Shown: piece after piece, positions 52,726 to 61,595 of the stretch | Numbering within the stretch: the first letter of the stretch is position 1 | How the letters are laid out: each line of letters begins with the position of its first letter | Origin: Salinispora vitiensis | GTDB lineage: Bacteria; Actinomycetota; Actinomycetes; Mycobacteriales; Micromonosporaceae | Assembly (NCBI RefSeq): GCF_000378825.1 | Contig: NZ_KB900388.1 | Span: forward strand, 4,533,901-4,597,900 | Length of the DNA stretch: 64,000 nucleotides | Reading direction: 5' to 3' | Made by a program: the position numbers and the translations under genes | Notes under the pieces: model-generated | Told to the model about the DNA's origin: nothing | The model's input: only the letters and a program-made list of their open reading frames with translations | Database searches by the model: none

Positions 52726-54108
52726 ATGAATGCCGTGCGTGATCATGATCAGGCGGTGGTCCAGCTCCGGCGCTCGTATGCGGCCGTGCGGCCGGGACAG
52801 CCGGTTCGGCTCGCCAAGCGCACATCCAACCTGTTCCGCCCGCGCGCGGCACCGCGCGCGCCCGGCCTTGATGTCAGTGGCCTCGGCGGTGTCCTCCACG
52901 TTGACCCGGCGGCCCGCACCGCCGACGTGCAGGGCATGTGCACGTACGAGGACCTGGTTGCCGCGACCCTGCCGCACGGCCTGATGCCGCTGGTGGTGCC
53001 GCAGCTGCGCACCATCACGCTCGGCGGGGCGGTGACCGGCCTGGGGATCGAGTCCACGTCGTTCCGCAACGGGCTGCCGCACGAGTCGGTGACCGAGTTG
53101 GACGTGCTCACCGGGGCCGGGGAGGTCATCACCGCCCGGCCGGAGGGAGAGCACGCCGACCTGTTCGCCGCCTTCCCCAACTCGTTGGGCAGCCTCGGCT
53201 ACGCGACCCGACTGCGGATCGAGCTGCAACCGATCGGCCGGCGGGTCGCGCTGCACAATGTGCGGTTCAACCGGCTGGAGGAGCTCGCCGAGGCCATCGG
53301 CGAGGTCATCGTCACCCGGTCGTGGGCCGGTGCGGCGGTGGACGCGATGGACGGGGTGATGTTCAGCCCGGACGAGGCGTACCTGTTGCTCGCCACCTTC
53401 ACCGACGACGCCGGGCCGGTCAGCGACTACACCGGTCAGGAGATCTACTACCGGTCGCTGCAGCAACGTACCCAGGATGCGCTGACCGGGCACGACTACC
53501 TGTGGCGCTGGGACACCGACTGGTTCTGGTGCTCCGCGGCGTTCGGGGCGCAGCACCCGGTGCTGCGCCGGGTCTGGCCGGCGCGCTGGCGGCGCAGCGA
53601 TTTCTACCACCGGCTGGTCCGGTTGGAGCACCGGCATCAGGTGGCCGCGCGGATCGACCGGTGGCGCGGCCAGCCGGCGCGGGAACGGGTGGTGCAGGAC
53701 GTGGAGATCCCGCTGGGGCGTACCGCCGAGTTCCTGCGCTGGTTCGCCGACGCCGTGCGAATGACCCCGGTCTGGCTCTGCCCGTTGCGGCTGCGGGAAC
53801 CGACCGGGCCGGGATCGGCCCGGTCCTGGCCGCTGTATCCGCTGCGGCCCGGGCAGGACTACGTGAACATTGGGTTCTGGGGAAGCGTGCCGATCGCCGG
53901 GGGCGCCGCCGACGGCGACATGAACCGGGCGATCGAACGCAGGGTGTCGGAGCTAGGCGGGCACAAGTCGCTCTACTCCGACGCGTACTACGACCGGGAG
54001 GTGTTTGACCGGCTCTACGGCGGCGACACCTGGCGGGCGGTCAAGGACCGCTACGACCCGGCCCACCGGCTAACCGGACTGTACGAGAAGGCGGTAGCAC
54101 GAGCATGA
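52726..54108 (+). CDS. FAD-binding oxidoreductase, TmsA/BfaB-like
   Basis: A 460-residue protein with a PCMH-type FAD domain (VLHVDPAARTADVQGMCTYEDLV, PQLRTITLGGAVTGLGIEST, SLGSLGYATRLRIEL, about residues 20-195) and a DIMINUTO/DWARF1-like C-terminal part. The gene overlaps a cyclopropane-synthase-like methyltransferase by four bases. In actinobacteria this pair (TmsA-TmsB; BfaB-BfaA in mycobacteria) converts oleoyl chains to 10-methyl-branched stearate, the oxidoreductase reducing the 10-methylene intermediate. That role is inferred from family and gene order. Confidence 0.85.
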   Translation: MNAVRDHDQAVVQLRRSYAAVRPGQPVRLAKRTSNLFRPRAAPRAPGLDVSGLGGVLHVDPAARTADVQGMCTYEDLVAATLPHGLMPLVVPQLRTITLGGAVTGLGIESTSFRNGLPHESVTELDVLTGAGEVITARPEGEHADLFAAFPNSLGSLGYATRLRIELQPIGRRVALHNVRFNRLEELAEAIGEVIVTRSWAGAAVDAMDGVMFSPDEAYLLLATFTDDAGPVSDYTGQEIYYRSLQQRTQDALTGHDYLWRWDTDWFWCSAAFGAQHPVLRRVWPARWRRSDFYHRLVRLEHRHQVAARIDRWRGQPARERVVQDVEIPLGRTAEFLRWFADAVRMTPVWLCPLRLREPTGPGSARSWPLYPLRPGQDYVNIGFWGSVPIAGGAADGDMNRAIERRVSELGGHKSLYSDAYYDREVFDRLYGGDTWRAVKDRYDPAHRLTGLYEKAVARA

Positions 54109-55448
54109 GTCTGATTGATCGACAGCAGGAGTCGGCGGGCGTCTCCGCGGCCACGCCGAAGGCGGCCGGCAATCGGGGCCGCACCATGGCCGACGTCATT
54201 CGAGCCCTGACCACCGAGCCCCTGCCAGTGCGGATCACCGGGTACGACGGTAGTTCCGTCGGCCCGGCCGACGCCGGCATCACCCTCACCATCCGCTCCC
54301 CGCGCGGCCTGTCGTACCTGTTGACCGCCCCGGGCGACCTGGGGATGGCCCGGGCGTATGTCAGCGGCGACCTGGGCCTGTCCGGGGTGCATCCGGGTGA
54401 CCCGTACGAGGCGCTGCGGGTCCTCAAGGACGAGGTGCGGTTGCGGATCCCGCCGGTGCCCGAGGCCTTGGCCCTGGTCCGGGGCCTGGGCTGGGAGCGG
54501 CTGCTGCCGCCGCCACCGCCGCCCCAGGAGGCGGTGCCCCGGTGGAAGCGGGTGTTGAGCGGGTTGCGCCACTCCCGGATCCGGGACAGCAGCGCCATCT
54601 CGCACCACTACGACGTGTCGAACGCCTTCTACGAGAAGGTGCTCGGGGAGTCGATGACGTACACCTGCGCGCTGTTCCGCTCGCCGCAGGACTCGTTGGA
54701 GACGGCGCAGGCGGCCAAGTACGACCTGGTGGCGCAGAAGCTGGCGGTCAAGTCCGGGATGCGGCTGCTGGATGTGGGCTGCGGGTGGGGCGGCATGGTC
54801 CGGCACGTGGCCCGCGAGTACGGCGTCCAGGCGCTCGGGGTGACCCTCTCCCGATCGCAGGCCGAGTGGGCGCAGGCCGCGATCGAGCGGGAGGGGCTGA
54901 CCGGGCTGGCCGAGGTGCGGTACCTCGACTACCGGGACACGCCGCCGGAGCAGTTCGACGTGGTCTCCTCGATCGGATTGACCGAGCACATCGGGGTACG
55001 CAACTATCCGGAGTACTTCGGCTCGCTCCGGGACCGGCTGCGGCCCGACGGTCGGCTGCTCAACCACTGCATCACCCGCGCCGACAACCGCGCGCCGCAC
55101 CGCTCCGGCGCTTTCATCGACCGGTACGTCTTTCCGGACGGCGAGTTGGCCGGGCCGGGCCGGGTGCTCTCCGAGATCCACGATGTGGGCTTGGAGGTGC
55201 AGCACGAGGAGAACCTGCGCCGCCACTACGCGCTGACGCTCGCGGCCTGGTGCCGAAACCTCGTGGCGAACTGGGACTTCTGCGTCGGCGAGGTGGGCAC
55301 GGGAACTGCTCGGGTGTGGGGTCTTTACATGGCCGGTTCCCGGATGTCGTTCGAGCGCAACGCCATCCAACTCCACCAGGTGCTGGCGACGCGGACCAGC
55401 GCCGCGGGGGTGACGAGCTACCCGCTGCGGCCGGACTGGCTGCCCTGA
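54105..55448 (+). CDS. SAM methyltransferase, TmsB/UfaA1-like
   Basis: A 447-residue member of the cyclopropane-fatty-acid synthase family. The N-terminal lipid-binding part is followed by SSAISHHYDVSNAFYEKVLG, MTYTCALF, the SAM motif LLDVGCGWGGM (about 221-231), GVTLSRSQAEWA and SSIGLTEHIG with the Glu of the active site. It is coupled to the FAD oxidoreductase (ATGA overlap), the arrangement of genes for 10-methyl fatty acids. The double-bond methylation product would be the 10-methylene lipid. A strong terminator follows. Confidence 0.88.
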   Translation: MSLIDRQQESAGVSAATPKAAGNRGRTMADVIRALTTEPLPVRITGYDGSSVGPADAGITLTIRSPRGLSYLLTAPGDLGMARAYVSGDLGLSGVHPGDPYEALRVLKDEVRLRIPPVPEALALVRGLGWERLLPPPPPPQEAVPRWKRVLSGLRHSRIRDSSAISHHYDVSNAFYEKVLGESMTYTCALFRSPQDSLETAQAAKYDLVAQKLAVKSGMRLLDVGCGWGGMVRHVAREYGVQALGVTLSRSQAEWAQAAIEREGLTGLAEVRYLDYRDTPPEQFDVVSSIGLTEHIGVRNYPEYFGSLRDRLRPDGRLLNHCITRADNRAPHRSGAFIDRYVFPDGELAGPGRVLSEIHDVGLEVQHEENLRRHYALTLAAWCRNLVANWDFCVGEVGTGTARVWGLYMAGSRMSFERNAIQLHQVLATRTSAAGVTSYPLRPDWLP

Positions 55449-55454
55449 CCCGGT

Positions 55455-55490
55455 GCTGCCGGCGGTCGCCGAAGGGCGACCGCCGGCAGC
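55455..55490 (+). terminator. Terminator after the tmsAB-like operon
   Basis: GCTGCCGGCGGTCGCC (55455-55470) and GGCGACCGCCGGCAGC (55475-55490) form a perfect 16-bp stem with loop GAAG, six bases after the stop codon. Confidence 0.8.
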
Positions 55491-55580
55491 CTCCCGTACC
55501 CGCCCGGCGCTCCACCGGGCCTGATGGCTGCCCGGACCGCGGCCACTAGCCTGGAGCGGCTCGAACGGAACGGGGGAGTT

Positions 55581-56975
55581 GTGCAGAACCGACGCGTCCT
55601 GGTGCTGGTCGCCGTCCTGGTTTCCACCTTCGCGCTGCCGCTCTCGCTGACCGGGGCCTCGGTGGCGTTGCCGGAGATCGGGCGGGATCTCGGCGCCGAC
55701 CTGGCTGGGGTGCAGTGGGTGGTCAACGGCTACAACGCCACCTTCGCGAGTTTCATGCTCGCCACGGGCGCCCTGGCCGACCTGTTCGGTCGGCGGCGGG
55801 TCTTCACCATCGGGCTTGTGATCTTCGCTGGGGCGGGGCTGCTGGCGAGCGCCGTCGGCGAAGTTCTCCTGCTGAATGGGCTGCGCGCGCTCGCCGGTGT
55901 CGGTGCGGCTGCCGCCGCGACCAGCGCGGGGGCGTTGTTGGCCAACACCTTTCAGGGGTCGGCCCGGACGCGCGCGTTCAGCGTTTTCGGGATGGCCATC
56001 GGCGCTGGCCTCGCTTTCGGCCCGACGATCGCGGGGCTCCTGATCGACTCTCTGGGGTGGCGGGCGGTGTTCGCCGTGCCCGCGTTGGTGGCGGTGGCGG
56101 TGCTGCTGCTGGTTCCGTGGCTGCCGGAGTCGCGTCAACCGCACGCGGGCCGGCTCGACTGGGGCGGGACCGTCTCCTTCACCGCCGCGCTGCTGTTGTT
56201 GATCTTTGGTTTCGTGCAAGGGCCGGCGTACGGCTGGGGAGACCCGAGGATCGTGGCCGCCTTCGCGGCGACGGTGGCGCTGCTCGTGGTCTTCGTCCGG
56301 GTGGAGCGGTCCCACCCCGAGCCGATGTTCGACCTGGCCCTCTTGGCCAGTCCGCGCTTCGTCGGCATCTGCCTGGCGGCGGCCACCGTCGTCGCGGTCC
56401 TGGTGCCGCTGCTGGTGTATCTGCCGTCGTACCTCACCACGGTGGTCGGCCTGACGCCCAGTTCCGCCGGCCTGACCCTGGTGCTGCTCACCGCGCCGAC
56501 GGTGGTGTTGCCGCTGCTCGCCGGAGCGCTGACCCGGTGGGTGTCGGCGTCGGCGGTGATCGTCGCCGCCGTCCTGACGGTCGCGTCGGGGGCGGCGTGG
56601 GCGACGGTGATCACCCCGACCAGCGGCCCGGCTGATCTGGCCGGCCCGTTGCTCGTCATCGGTACCGGCATCGGGTTGTCCATCGGGCTGCTCGACGCGC
56701 TCGCCATCGGTAGTGTCCCGCCACACCGGGCCGGCACCGGCGCCGGCATGATCAATACTGCTCGGCTGGCGAGCGAGACCGTGGCCATCGCGGTCGTCGG
56801 GGCGGTGCTGGCGACCACCACTGCGGGCCAACTCGCTGATCCCGGCTTCACCAGCGGGCTGCGGACCGTGCTCTGGGCGATGGCCGGGGTGGCGGCGGTT
56901 GCCGCGCTGACCGTCGCGGTGCTGGTCCGCCGTGACCGGCAGCGTCCCCGGGGCAAAGCGCTCACGCCAACGTGA
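55581..56975 (+). CDS. MFS exporter, DHA2 type
   Basis: A 464-residue transporter with about 14 helices. It has the family motif C region GPTIAGLLIDSLGWRAVFAV and the loop motif A LADLFGRRRVFTIGL. Such proteins expel drugs by proton antiport. GTG 55581 begins the first helix normally (QNRRVLVLVAVLVSTFALPL); an in-frame ATG 55524 would add 19 polar residues. It stands alone behind the terminator. Confidence 0.9.
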   Translation: MQNRRVLVLVAVLVSTFALPLSLTGASVALPEIGRDLGADLAGVQWVVNGYNATFASFMLATGALADLFGRRRVFTIGLVIFAGAGLLASAVGEVLLLNGLRALAGVGAAAAATSAGALLANTFQGSARTRAFSVFGMAIGAGLAFGPTIAGLLIDSLGWRAVFAVPALVAVAVLLLVPWLPESRQPHAGRLDWGGTVSFTAALLLLIFGFVQGPAYGWGDPRIVAAFAATVALLVVFVRVERSHPEPMFDLALLASPRFVGICLAAATVVAVLVPLLVYLPSYLTTVVGLTPSSAGLTLVLLTAPTVVLPLLAGALTRWVSASAVIVAAVLTVASGAAWATVITPTSGPADLAGPLLVIGTGIGLSIGLLDALAIGSVPPHRAGTGAGMINTARLASETVAIAVVGAVLATTTAGQLADPGFTSGLRTVLWAMAGVAAVAALTVAVLVRRDRQRPRGKALTPT

Positions 56976-57115
56976 TCAGCCGGGCTTGGGCGAGGAGACC
57001 GGGAGCGGGCTCCGCCGGTCGTAGGCTGGGCTGGTGGGGTTCGCGCCGGCCCAGGCCGTCGAGGACCGGCGGGTGGGATCTCACCAGTGGATCACGAGTG
57101 CGGGAGGTCCGGCAG

Positions 57116-57400
57116 GTGCTCATCGTCGCCGGAAGCATGTACGTCGACCCGGAGGATCGAGAAACCTACCTCGCCGGGTGTCTTGAGGTTGTGACGGCCG
57201 CCCGTGGCGCGTCCGGCTGTCTCGACTTCACGATCAGCGGGGACCTGGTCGAGCCCGGCCGGATCAATGTCTACGAGCGTTGGGAGACCGAGGAGCAGCT
57301 GCTGACCTTTCGTGGTGCCGGCCCGACCGAGGAGCAGCAGGTGGCGATTCGGGACGCGAAAATCTTCCGGTACGAGATCTCTGCCGTCGAGACGCCCTGA
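57116..57400 (+). CDS. ABM-domain (antibiotic monooxygenase-like) protein
   Basis: A 94-residue ferredoxin-like fold protein of the ABM/YgiN family: VLIVAGSMYVDPEDRETYLA, GCLDFTISGDLVEPGRINVY, ERWETEEQLLTF. Family members include quinone monooxygenases and heme-degrading enzymes; here the activity is unknown. GTG 57116 lies eight bases behind GGGAGG. Confidence 0.88.
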   Translation: MLIVAGSMYVDPEDRETYLAGCLEVVTAARGASGCLDFTISGDLVEPGRINVYERWETEEQLLTFRGAGPTEEQQVAIRDAKIFRYEISAVETP

Positions 57401-57537
57401 CGCGGCCGCTCCGCCTATCGTCTGAATCACTCCGTCGATCGGACACATTGCTCGCCGTAAGCCGTCCCCCGCGGGGTTTCCCAGAGTTGTTCCTGGTGAC
57501 ACCCCCGAATGGTGGCCTACGCGGCGGAGGGGTCGGC

Positions 57538-58692
57538 GTGGCGATGACTGGTTCGACGTGGCGGTACCGGTGGGCGTACCGGCAGAACGAACGGCGACAG
57601 CGGGTGTTTCGTGCGGCCGACGAGGCGTGGCGGTGGCGGGACGAGGAGCTGCGGCGCCTGCGGACCCTCGCCGAGGACTTCGGTGGCTCGGCTGACGCGG
57701 GTGCCGGTCTCCCGATCGAACTCGACCCGGGAGAGACGGTCTGTTGGGTGTTGCCCGCCGCCCAGCTGGTCGAGGTCCGGCGGGCGACGGTGCTCCCCGC
57801 ACCCGAGCTCACGGTTGCCCTGCGACCCGGGCCGCTCCGCAACCGGCGCCCCGACGGCATCCGGATCGCCGACACCGGCATCGCCGTGATCACCAACCGT
57901 CGACTGGTGCTGCTCGGTGGACGCGGCCGACGCGACTGGGCCTACGGCAAGATGACGGGTCTGGCACACGACTCCCGCGCGCCGGTGACGTTGATCCAGG
58001 TGTTGGACCGGCGGCGCGCCTCCGGCCTGCTGCTGCCGGCGGAGGCGGCCGCCGACTTCCGGTTCAAGCTGAGCGTGGCCTTCGCGGACGCGATCGAGCA
58101 GCGGGAGGCGGTGCTCGCCCAACTCGACGAGGCCCTCGCCGAGCACGCCCAGCGCAAGCCGCTTCGCCCCGCCGTCCTCACGCCCGCGCAGGCGCGGCTC
58201 ACCGGGTTCGTCCGCGGTGGTGCCCGGGCGGTGGCGGTCGCCGCCGGGATCGCCCTGCTGGTCCCGACGGCGTTGATCCTCGCTGCCCCGTCGGCCCCGT
58301 CCGATTCGATTCGGACGGAGGTGGCGGCGGCCACCGCAGCCACCTCTGCTATCTCTGCGACCTCTGCCGCGGCCACCAGGGCGGCTGCCGCCATGGCGGG
58401 GTCGCCAGCACCGACGCCGATCGGGGCACCCCACCTGTGCGGCGCCCCGACCAACCCGCTGGGGTACGGCTTCTGCGCCGGTGACCCGGTCCGCAAGCCC
58501 GCCGCCGAGGTGTGTGACTGGTTCGACTGTGTGCCCGGATTCTGGGCCGGCCGCGGGTATCTGGTGCAGTGTGGGAACAGCTCGGTCAGTCTCGCTGGCG
58601 GCAGCCCGCGCGCCTGTGGCCAGCACGGCGGAGTGCAGCGCGCCTTCCGTGCACCGGGCCCCACAGCCGGGGTGAGCCCGCCAGGGACCTGA
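57538..58692 (+). CDS. Hypothetical membrane protein, paralogue A
   Basis: A 384-residue protein: basic helical start (WRYRWAYRQNERRQRVFRAA), a PH/GRAM-like beta domain (LDPGETVCWVLPAAQLVEVR, IAVITNRRLVLLGG, RDWAYGKMTGLAHD, about 60-190), a transmembrane helix (about 230-255), an Ala/Thr/Ser linker and a Cys-rich extracellular tail with six Cys (CGAPTNPLGYGFC, CDWFDC, CG..ACG). GTG 57538 has GGAGG seven bases upstream. The next gene is a paralogue. Function unknown. Confidence 0.75.
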   Translation: MAMTGSTWRYRWAYRQNERRQRVFRAADEAWRWRDEELRRLRTLAEDFGGSADAGAGLPIELDPGETVCWVLPAAQLVEVRRATVLPAPELTVALRPGPLRNRRPDGIRIADTGIAVITNRRLVLLGGRGRRDWAYGKMTGLAHDSRAPVTLIQVLDRRRASGLLLPAEAAADFRFKLSVAFADAIEQREAVLAQLDEALAEHAQRKPLRPAVLTPAQARLTGFVRGGARAVAVAAGIALLVPTALILAAPSAPSDSIRTEVAAATAATSAISATSAAATRAAAAMAGSPAPTPIGAPHLCGAPTNPLGYGFCAGDPVRKPAAEVCDWFDCVPGFWAGRGYLVQCGNSSVSLAGGSPRACGQHGGVQRAFRAPGPTAGVSPPGT

Positions 58693-58772
58693 TTCGGTTA
58701 CCTACTGCGGCGTTGCTTACCGTCGAGTAGGCAAGGCCGTATCCCATCAGGATGTGAAACGTTGTTCTGTAT

Positions 58773-59969
58773 GTGATGGCGACCTCACCCCGCTGCGTGC
58801 CCCGACCGTCCTGGCGTTCCCGCTGGGCCGACCAGGAGAACGACCGGCGACAGCGCCTTCACGTGGCCGAGGCTGATGCCTGGCGCCGCCGTGCCGAAGA
58901 GCTGACCCGGCTGCGGGTCGAGGTCGGCCTGCGTGGCTCGGGCCCGCCGAGGGACGCACCGGTGCGACTGCTTCCCGGTGAGGTGGTCCACCGTGTGTTC
59001 CCGGTCGTGGAGCTGGTCGAGGCGGTTACCGGGAACGTCGGCCGACTACCCGTGCCCGGGCTGGCGATGGAGCTGGCCGGCACCGACGAGCCGCCACGTC
59101 CGCTGCCACCGGGGATCCGGGCGGTGGAGGTTGGCAGTGGCGTGGTGACCAACCGGCGGGTGGTCTTCCTCGGCCGGTACCGACAGCGGGACTGGTGGTT
59201 TGCGGAGCTGGTCGCGCCGGCCCACCATCGCCGGTCGCCGCTGACCCTGCTGCCCCTCGTCCACGGGTCCCCGATGGCCGGACTGCTGGTGTCGCGTCCG
59301 GTGACCCTGAGCTTCCGGTTTCACCTCACCCTCGCCTTCGCCGACGGCCTCGGCAATCGGGATGCGGTCGCCGCCTGCCTGGATGAGCTGGTCGCCCGGC
59401 ACCAGCGGGCCCGGCCGACGGTGCCCCCGATCGCCCGGCCGGAGCAGGCCCCGGTGCGGGCCCGGCTGAGTAGTGGCCAGTACGTCAGCGCGGTTGGGGC
59501 GGTCGCCGCCTCGGTGGCGGCCGCTTTCGTCGTCAGCGCCGGGGTGACGCTGCCGCCGGCACCGATGGCGGGGCTCGACCGGTCCCACCCCAGCGACGCG
59601 TCCGGCCCAACCAGCACCGGACCGCGCAGCCGCCCGGTGCCCCCCGCGTCGCCGCAGCCCGATCCACCCACCGTGGTGCCGCCGCTCGCTGGGGCGGTGC
59701 CGACCGCCGTCGCGGCGTTGCCCGCGCCGAACTCCGTTGATCCACCGGCACCGCAGCGCGCCGAGCCGCCGCAGCGCGCCGAGCCGCCGCAGCGCGCCGA
59801 GCCGCCGCAGCGCGCCGAGCGGCCGCAGCGCGCCGGGGACGGGCGGGACGCCAGCTGGGGGCACTGTGGCCCGAAACGCTCGCACGGCCGGTCTTCGTCG
59901 GCCGGTCCGGACGGTCGTTCCAGCCGGTGGGAGCCAGGTCGCGACCGCACCGGTGGGACGCGGCGGTAG
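58773..59969 (+). CDS. Hypothetical membrane protein, paralogue B
   Basis: A 398-residue paralogue of the preceding protein with the same order of parts: basic start (WRSRWADQENDRRQRLHVAE), beta domain (LLPGEVVHRVFPVVELVEAV, SGVVTNRRVVFLGR, RDWWFAELVAPAHH), one helix (about 238-260). The extracellular part differs: it is Pro-rich, includes five PQRAEP hexapeptides and ends in a basic, Ser-rich tail with one Cys. GTG 58773 and ATG 58776 adjoin. Tandem duplication followed by replacement of the outer part is the simplest explanation. Confidence 0.75.
   Translation: MMATSPRCVPRPSWRSRWADQENDRRQRLHVAEADAWRRRAEELTRLRVEVGLRGSGPPRDAPVRLLPGEVVHRVFPVVELVEAVTGNVGRLPVPGLAMELAGTDEPPRPLPPGIRAVEVGSGVVTNRRVVFLGRYRQRDWWFAELVAPAHHRRSPLTLLPLVHGSPMAGLLVSRPVTLSFRFHLTLAFADGLGNRDAVAACLDELVARHQRARPTVPPIARPEQAPVRARLSSGQYVSAVGAVAASVAAAFVVSAGVTLPPAPMAGLDRSHPSDASGPTSTGPRSRPVPPASPQPDPPTVVPPLAGAVPTAVAALPAPNSVDPPAPQRAEPPQRAEPPQRAEPPQRAERPQRAGDGRDASWGHCGPKRSHGRSSSAGPDGRSSRWEPGRDRTGGTRR
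59751..59838 (+). repeat. Tandem 18-bp coding repeats
   Basis: Units of 18 bp, CCGCAGCGCGCCGAGCCG, start at 59751, 59769, 59787, 59805 and 59823 (the last two slightly changed). They encode PQRAEP repeats in paralogue B. Perfect units suggest recent slippage and likely length variation between strains. Confidence 0.85.
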
Positions 59970-60033
59970 ACCGGGGCGACGGTCGCCCGGAGCGGGCGAG
60001 AAATCTGTCGTAGGCCGCTGGCAGGGTCCGAGC

Positions 60034-60501
60034 ATGCTGTTGACTTCGCTGGCCGAAATTGATCAAGCCTCCCTGGCCGAAGCCGACCGCGTCGCACTGG
60101 CCGAGTTCGACCCGGCGCTGCTGACCGACATCGACCGCGCGTTCCGGGCTTCCTGGTCGGCCGAGACCTGCGATCCGGTTGATCTGCCCTGGGCGGCGAC
60201 GAACCCGTCCCGTGGGCACTGCGGCGTGACGGCGCTCGTGCTGCGTGAGCTGATCGGTGGCGAGCTGCTGTGCGCAGTGGTGCTGCGGCGGGATGGGTCC
60301 CGGCAGGGCATGCACCTTTGGAATCACCTCCCCGGCGGGGTGGAGGTCGACCTGACCCGGGAGCAGTTCACGGTGGACGAGATCGTGCAGGAGCCGGCCG
60401 TGCTGCCGCTGGGGCCGCTACGCCGCTGCGTCCAGCAGGCCGCGCTACTCCGTCATCGGGTGCGCGGCATGCTCGGCCTACCGACGGACGAGGTGGCTTA
60501 A
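60034..60501 (+). CDS. YunG-like protein
   Basis: A 155-residue protein resembling Bacillus YunG: AFRASWSAETCDPVDLPWA, PSRGHCGVTALVLRELIGGE, HLWNHLPGGVEVDLTREQF. The Cys in HCGVTAL, the His in HLWNHL and the Asp in VDLTREQF could form a papain-like triad, but no activity is known to me. ATG 60034; AGGG lies upstream. Its 3' end overlaps the convergent GYD gene by four bases. Confidence 0.75.
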   Translation: MLLTSLAEIDQASLAEADRVALAEFDPALLTDIDRAFRASWSAETCDPVDLPWAATNPSRGHCGVTALVLRELIGGELLCAVVLRRDGSRQGMHLWNHLPGGVEVDLTREQFTVDEIVQEPAVLPLGPLRRCVQQAALLRHRVRGMLGLPTDEVA

Positions 60502-60821
60502 GCCTGACCCGGTGCCTGGTAGGTGACCGGCGTCTGCGCTGCTTCGTCGATCTCCTCTGGCGTCAGCAGCGGGATGACCTCGGCCCGTGCTCCCCCCGTC
60601 GCCTGGGCGGCGATGCCGAGCGCGGCGGTGGTCATGTTGTCCGGCACCTCGCAGGAGACGAAGAGGTCGTGCTTGCCGACCGCGAAGTACAACGACTCCA
60701 CCCGTCCGCCGGCGTTCTCGATCAGCGCCCGGACCACCTCTGCCCGTTCCGTTCCACCCTGCTCACTCAGCCCCGCCATTCCCTGGGCGGTATAGGTCGC
60801 CTGGAAGAGATATTTCGCCAC
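60498..60821 (-). CDS. GYD-domain protein
   Basis: A 107-residue ferredoxin-like protein of the GYD family: YLFQATYTAQGMAGL, VESLYFAVGKHDLFVSCEVP, DNMTTAALGIAAQATG. The family name motif G-Y-D appears here as G-K-H-D. Function unknown. GTG 60821; its ribosome binding site (GGAAGG) lies inside a strong hairpin. Confidence 0.88.
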   Translation of the reverse strand: MAKYLFQATYTAQGMAGLSEQGGTERAEVVRALIENAGGRVESLYFAVGKHDLFVSCEVPDNMTTAALGIAAQATGGARAEVIPLLTPEEIDEAAQTPVTYQAPGQA

Positions 60822-60827
60822 GCCCGC

Positions 60828-60864
60828 ACCACCTTCCCGGGCTCCCGCGGCCCGGGAAGGTGGT
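60828..60864 (-). promoter_or_regulatory. Hairpin covering the GYD ribosome binding site
   Basis: ACCACCTTCCCGGG (60828-60841) and CCCGGGAAGGTGGT (60851-60864) form a perfect 14-bp stem with a nine-base loop. On the GYD mRNA the GGAAGG ribosome binding site is the inner part of the second arm, so folding would hide it. Confidence 0.55.
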
Positions 60865-61001
60865 ACCCGCTCGCCACCCGGTTACGCCTCGGCCACCTGG
60901 CCGTTCGCGGACCGGGTGGCGGCGGAGGGCACCAACTCACGGTTGGGCCTTCGGTCCCGGACAACCATGGGTGCGGGCCGCCCTGTCGTACGCCGGGTGG
61001 G

Positions 61002-61595
61002 TCACCGCGGTGCGGCTGGCCGTTGTACGCCGTACCGGACCAGGACGGTGTCGAAGTTGTCGAAGGTGCGTACGCCCAGGCGGCGGAGCGAGACCGGGTG
61101 TTCGAACAGCGGGGTGCCGCCGGCGAGGGCGGCTGGGCCGAGGAGTACGTGGATTTCGTCGATCAGGCCGTGCTGGAGGAGCCCGTTCCAGGTGGTCCGG
61201 CTGGCCCAGGTGACGATCTCCCTGCCGTCCTGCTCCTTGAGCTTGGCGATCTCGGCGGGGGCGTCGGCGCGGCTGATGATGCGGGTGTTGTCGGCCCAGG
61301 GGTGGTCGGCCGGCGGCGGGGAGGCGTGGTCGGAGACGACCACCTTGTCGATCACGTTGTAGATTTTTGAGAATTCGCGGTCGGCCTCGAAGGCGGAGCT
61401 GTCGCCGGCGACGCCGGGCCAGTAGCTGGAGAACATCGCGTAGGAGTTCGCGCCGAGCAGTACGGTGTCGGCTGCCTGGATCCGTTCGAGGTTGTACGTG
61501 CCGAAACAGTTCTCCATCGGCACTGTCACGCCGTTTCCGGGGCCGTCGTAGAAGCCGTCCATCGACACGGCACTGACCACGCTGAGTGTTCGCAT
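61002..61595 (-). CDS. Dihydrofolate reductase-like (RibD C-terminal) protein
   Basis: A 197-residue protein of the RibD-C/DHFR-like fold: VVSAVSMDGFYDGPG, TVLLGANSYAMFSSYWPG, KVVVSDH, and the late IDEIHVLLGPAALAGGTPLF. Such stand-alone reductases are common in actinobacteria and their substrates are unknown. ATG 61595 has AAAGGGAA upstream; the longer upstream frame lacks family similarity. Confidence 0.9.
   Translation of the reverse strand: MRTLSVVSAVSMDGFYDGPGNGVTVPMENCFGTYNLERIQAADTVLLGANSYAMFSSYWPGVAGDSSAFEADREFSKIYNVIDKVVVSDHASPPPADHPWADNTRIISRADAPAEIAKLKEQDGREIVTWASRTTWNGLLQHGLIDEIHVLLGPAALAGGTPLFEHPVSLRRLGVRTFDNFDTVLVRYGVQRPAAPR

Noticed and set aside
54051..56831. Very long minus-strand open frame (over 900 codons) opposite the methyltransferase and MFS genes
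   Set aside because: It is a shadow of high-GC coding on the plus strand: no domains, extreme Arg/His/Gln/Gly composition, no start signals, and both plus-strand genes are clear.
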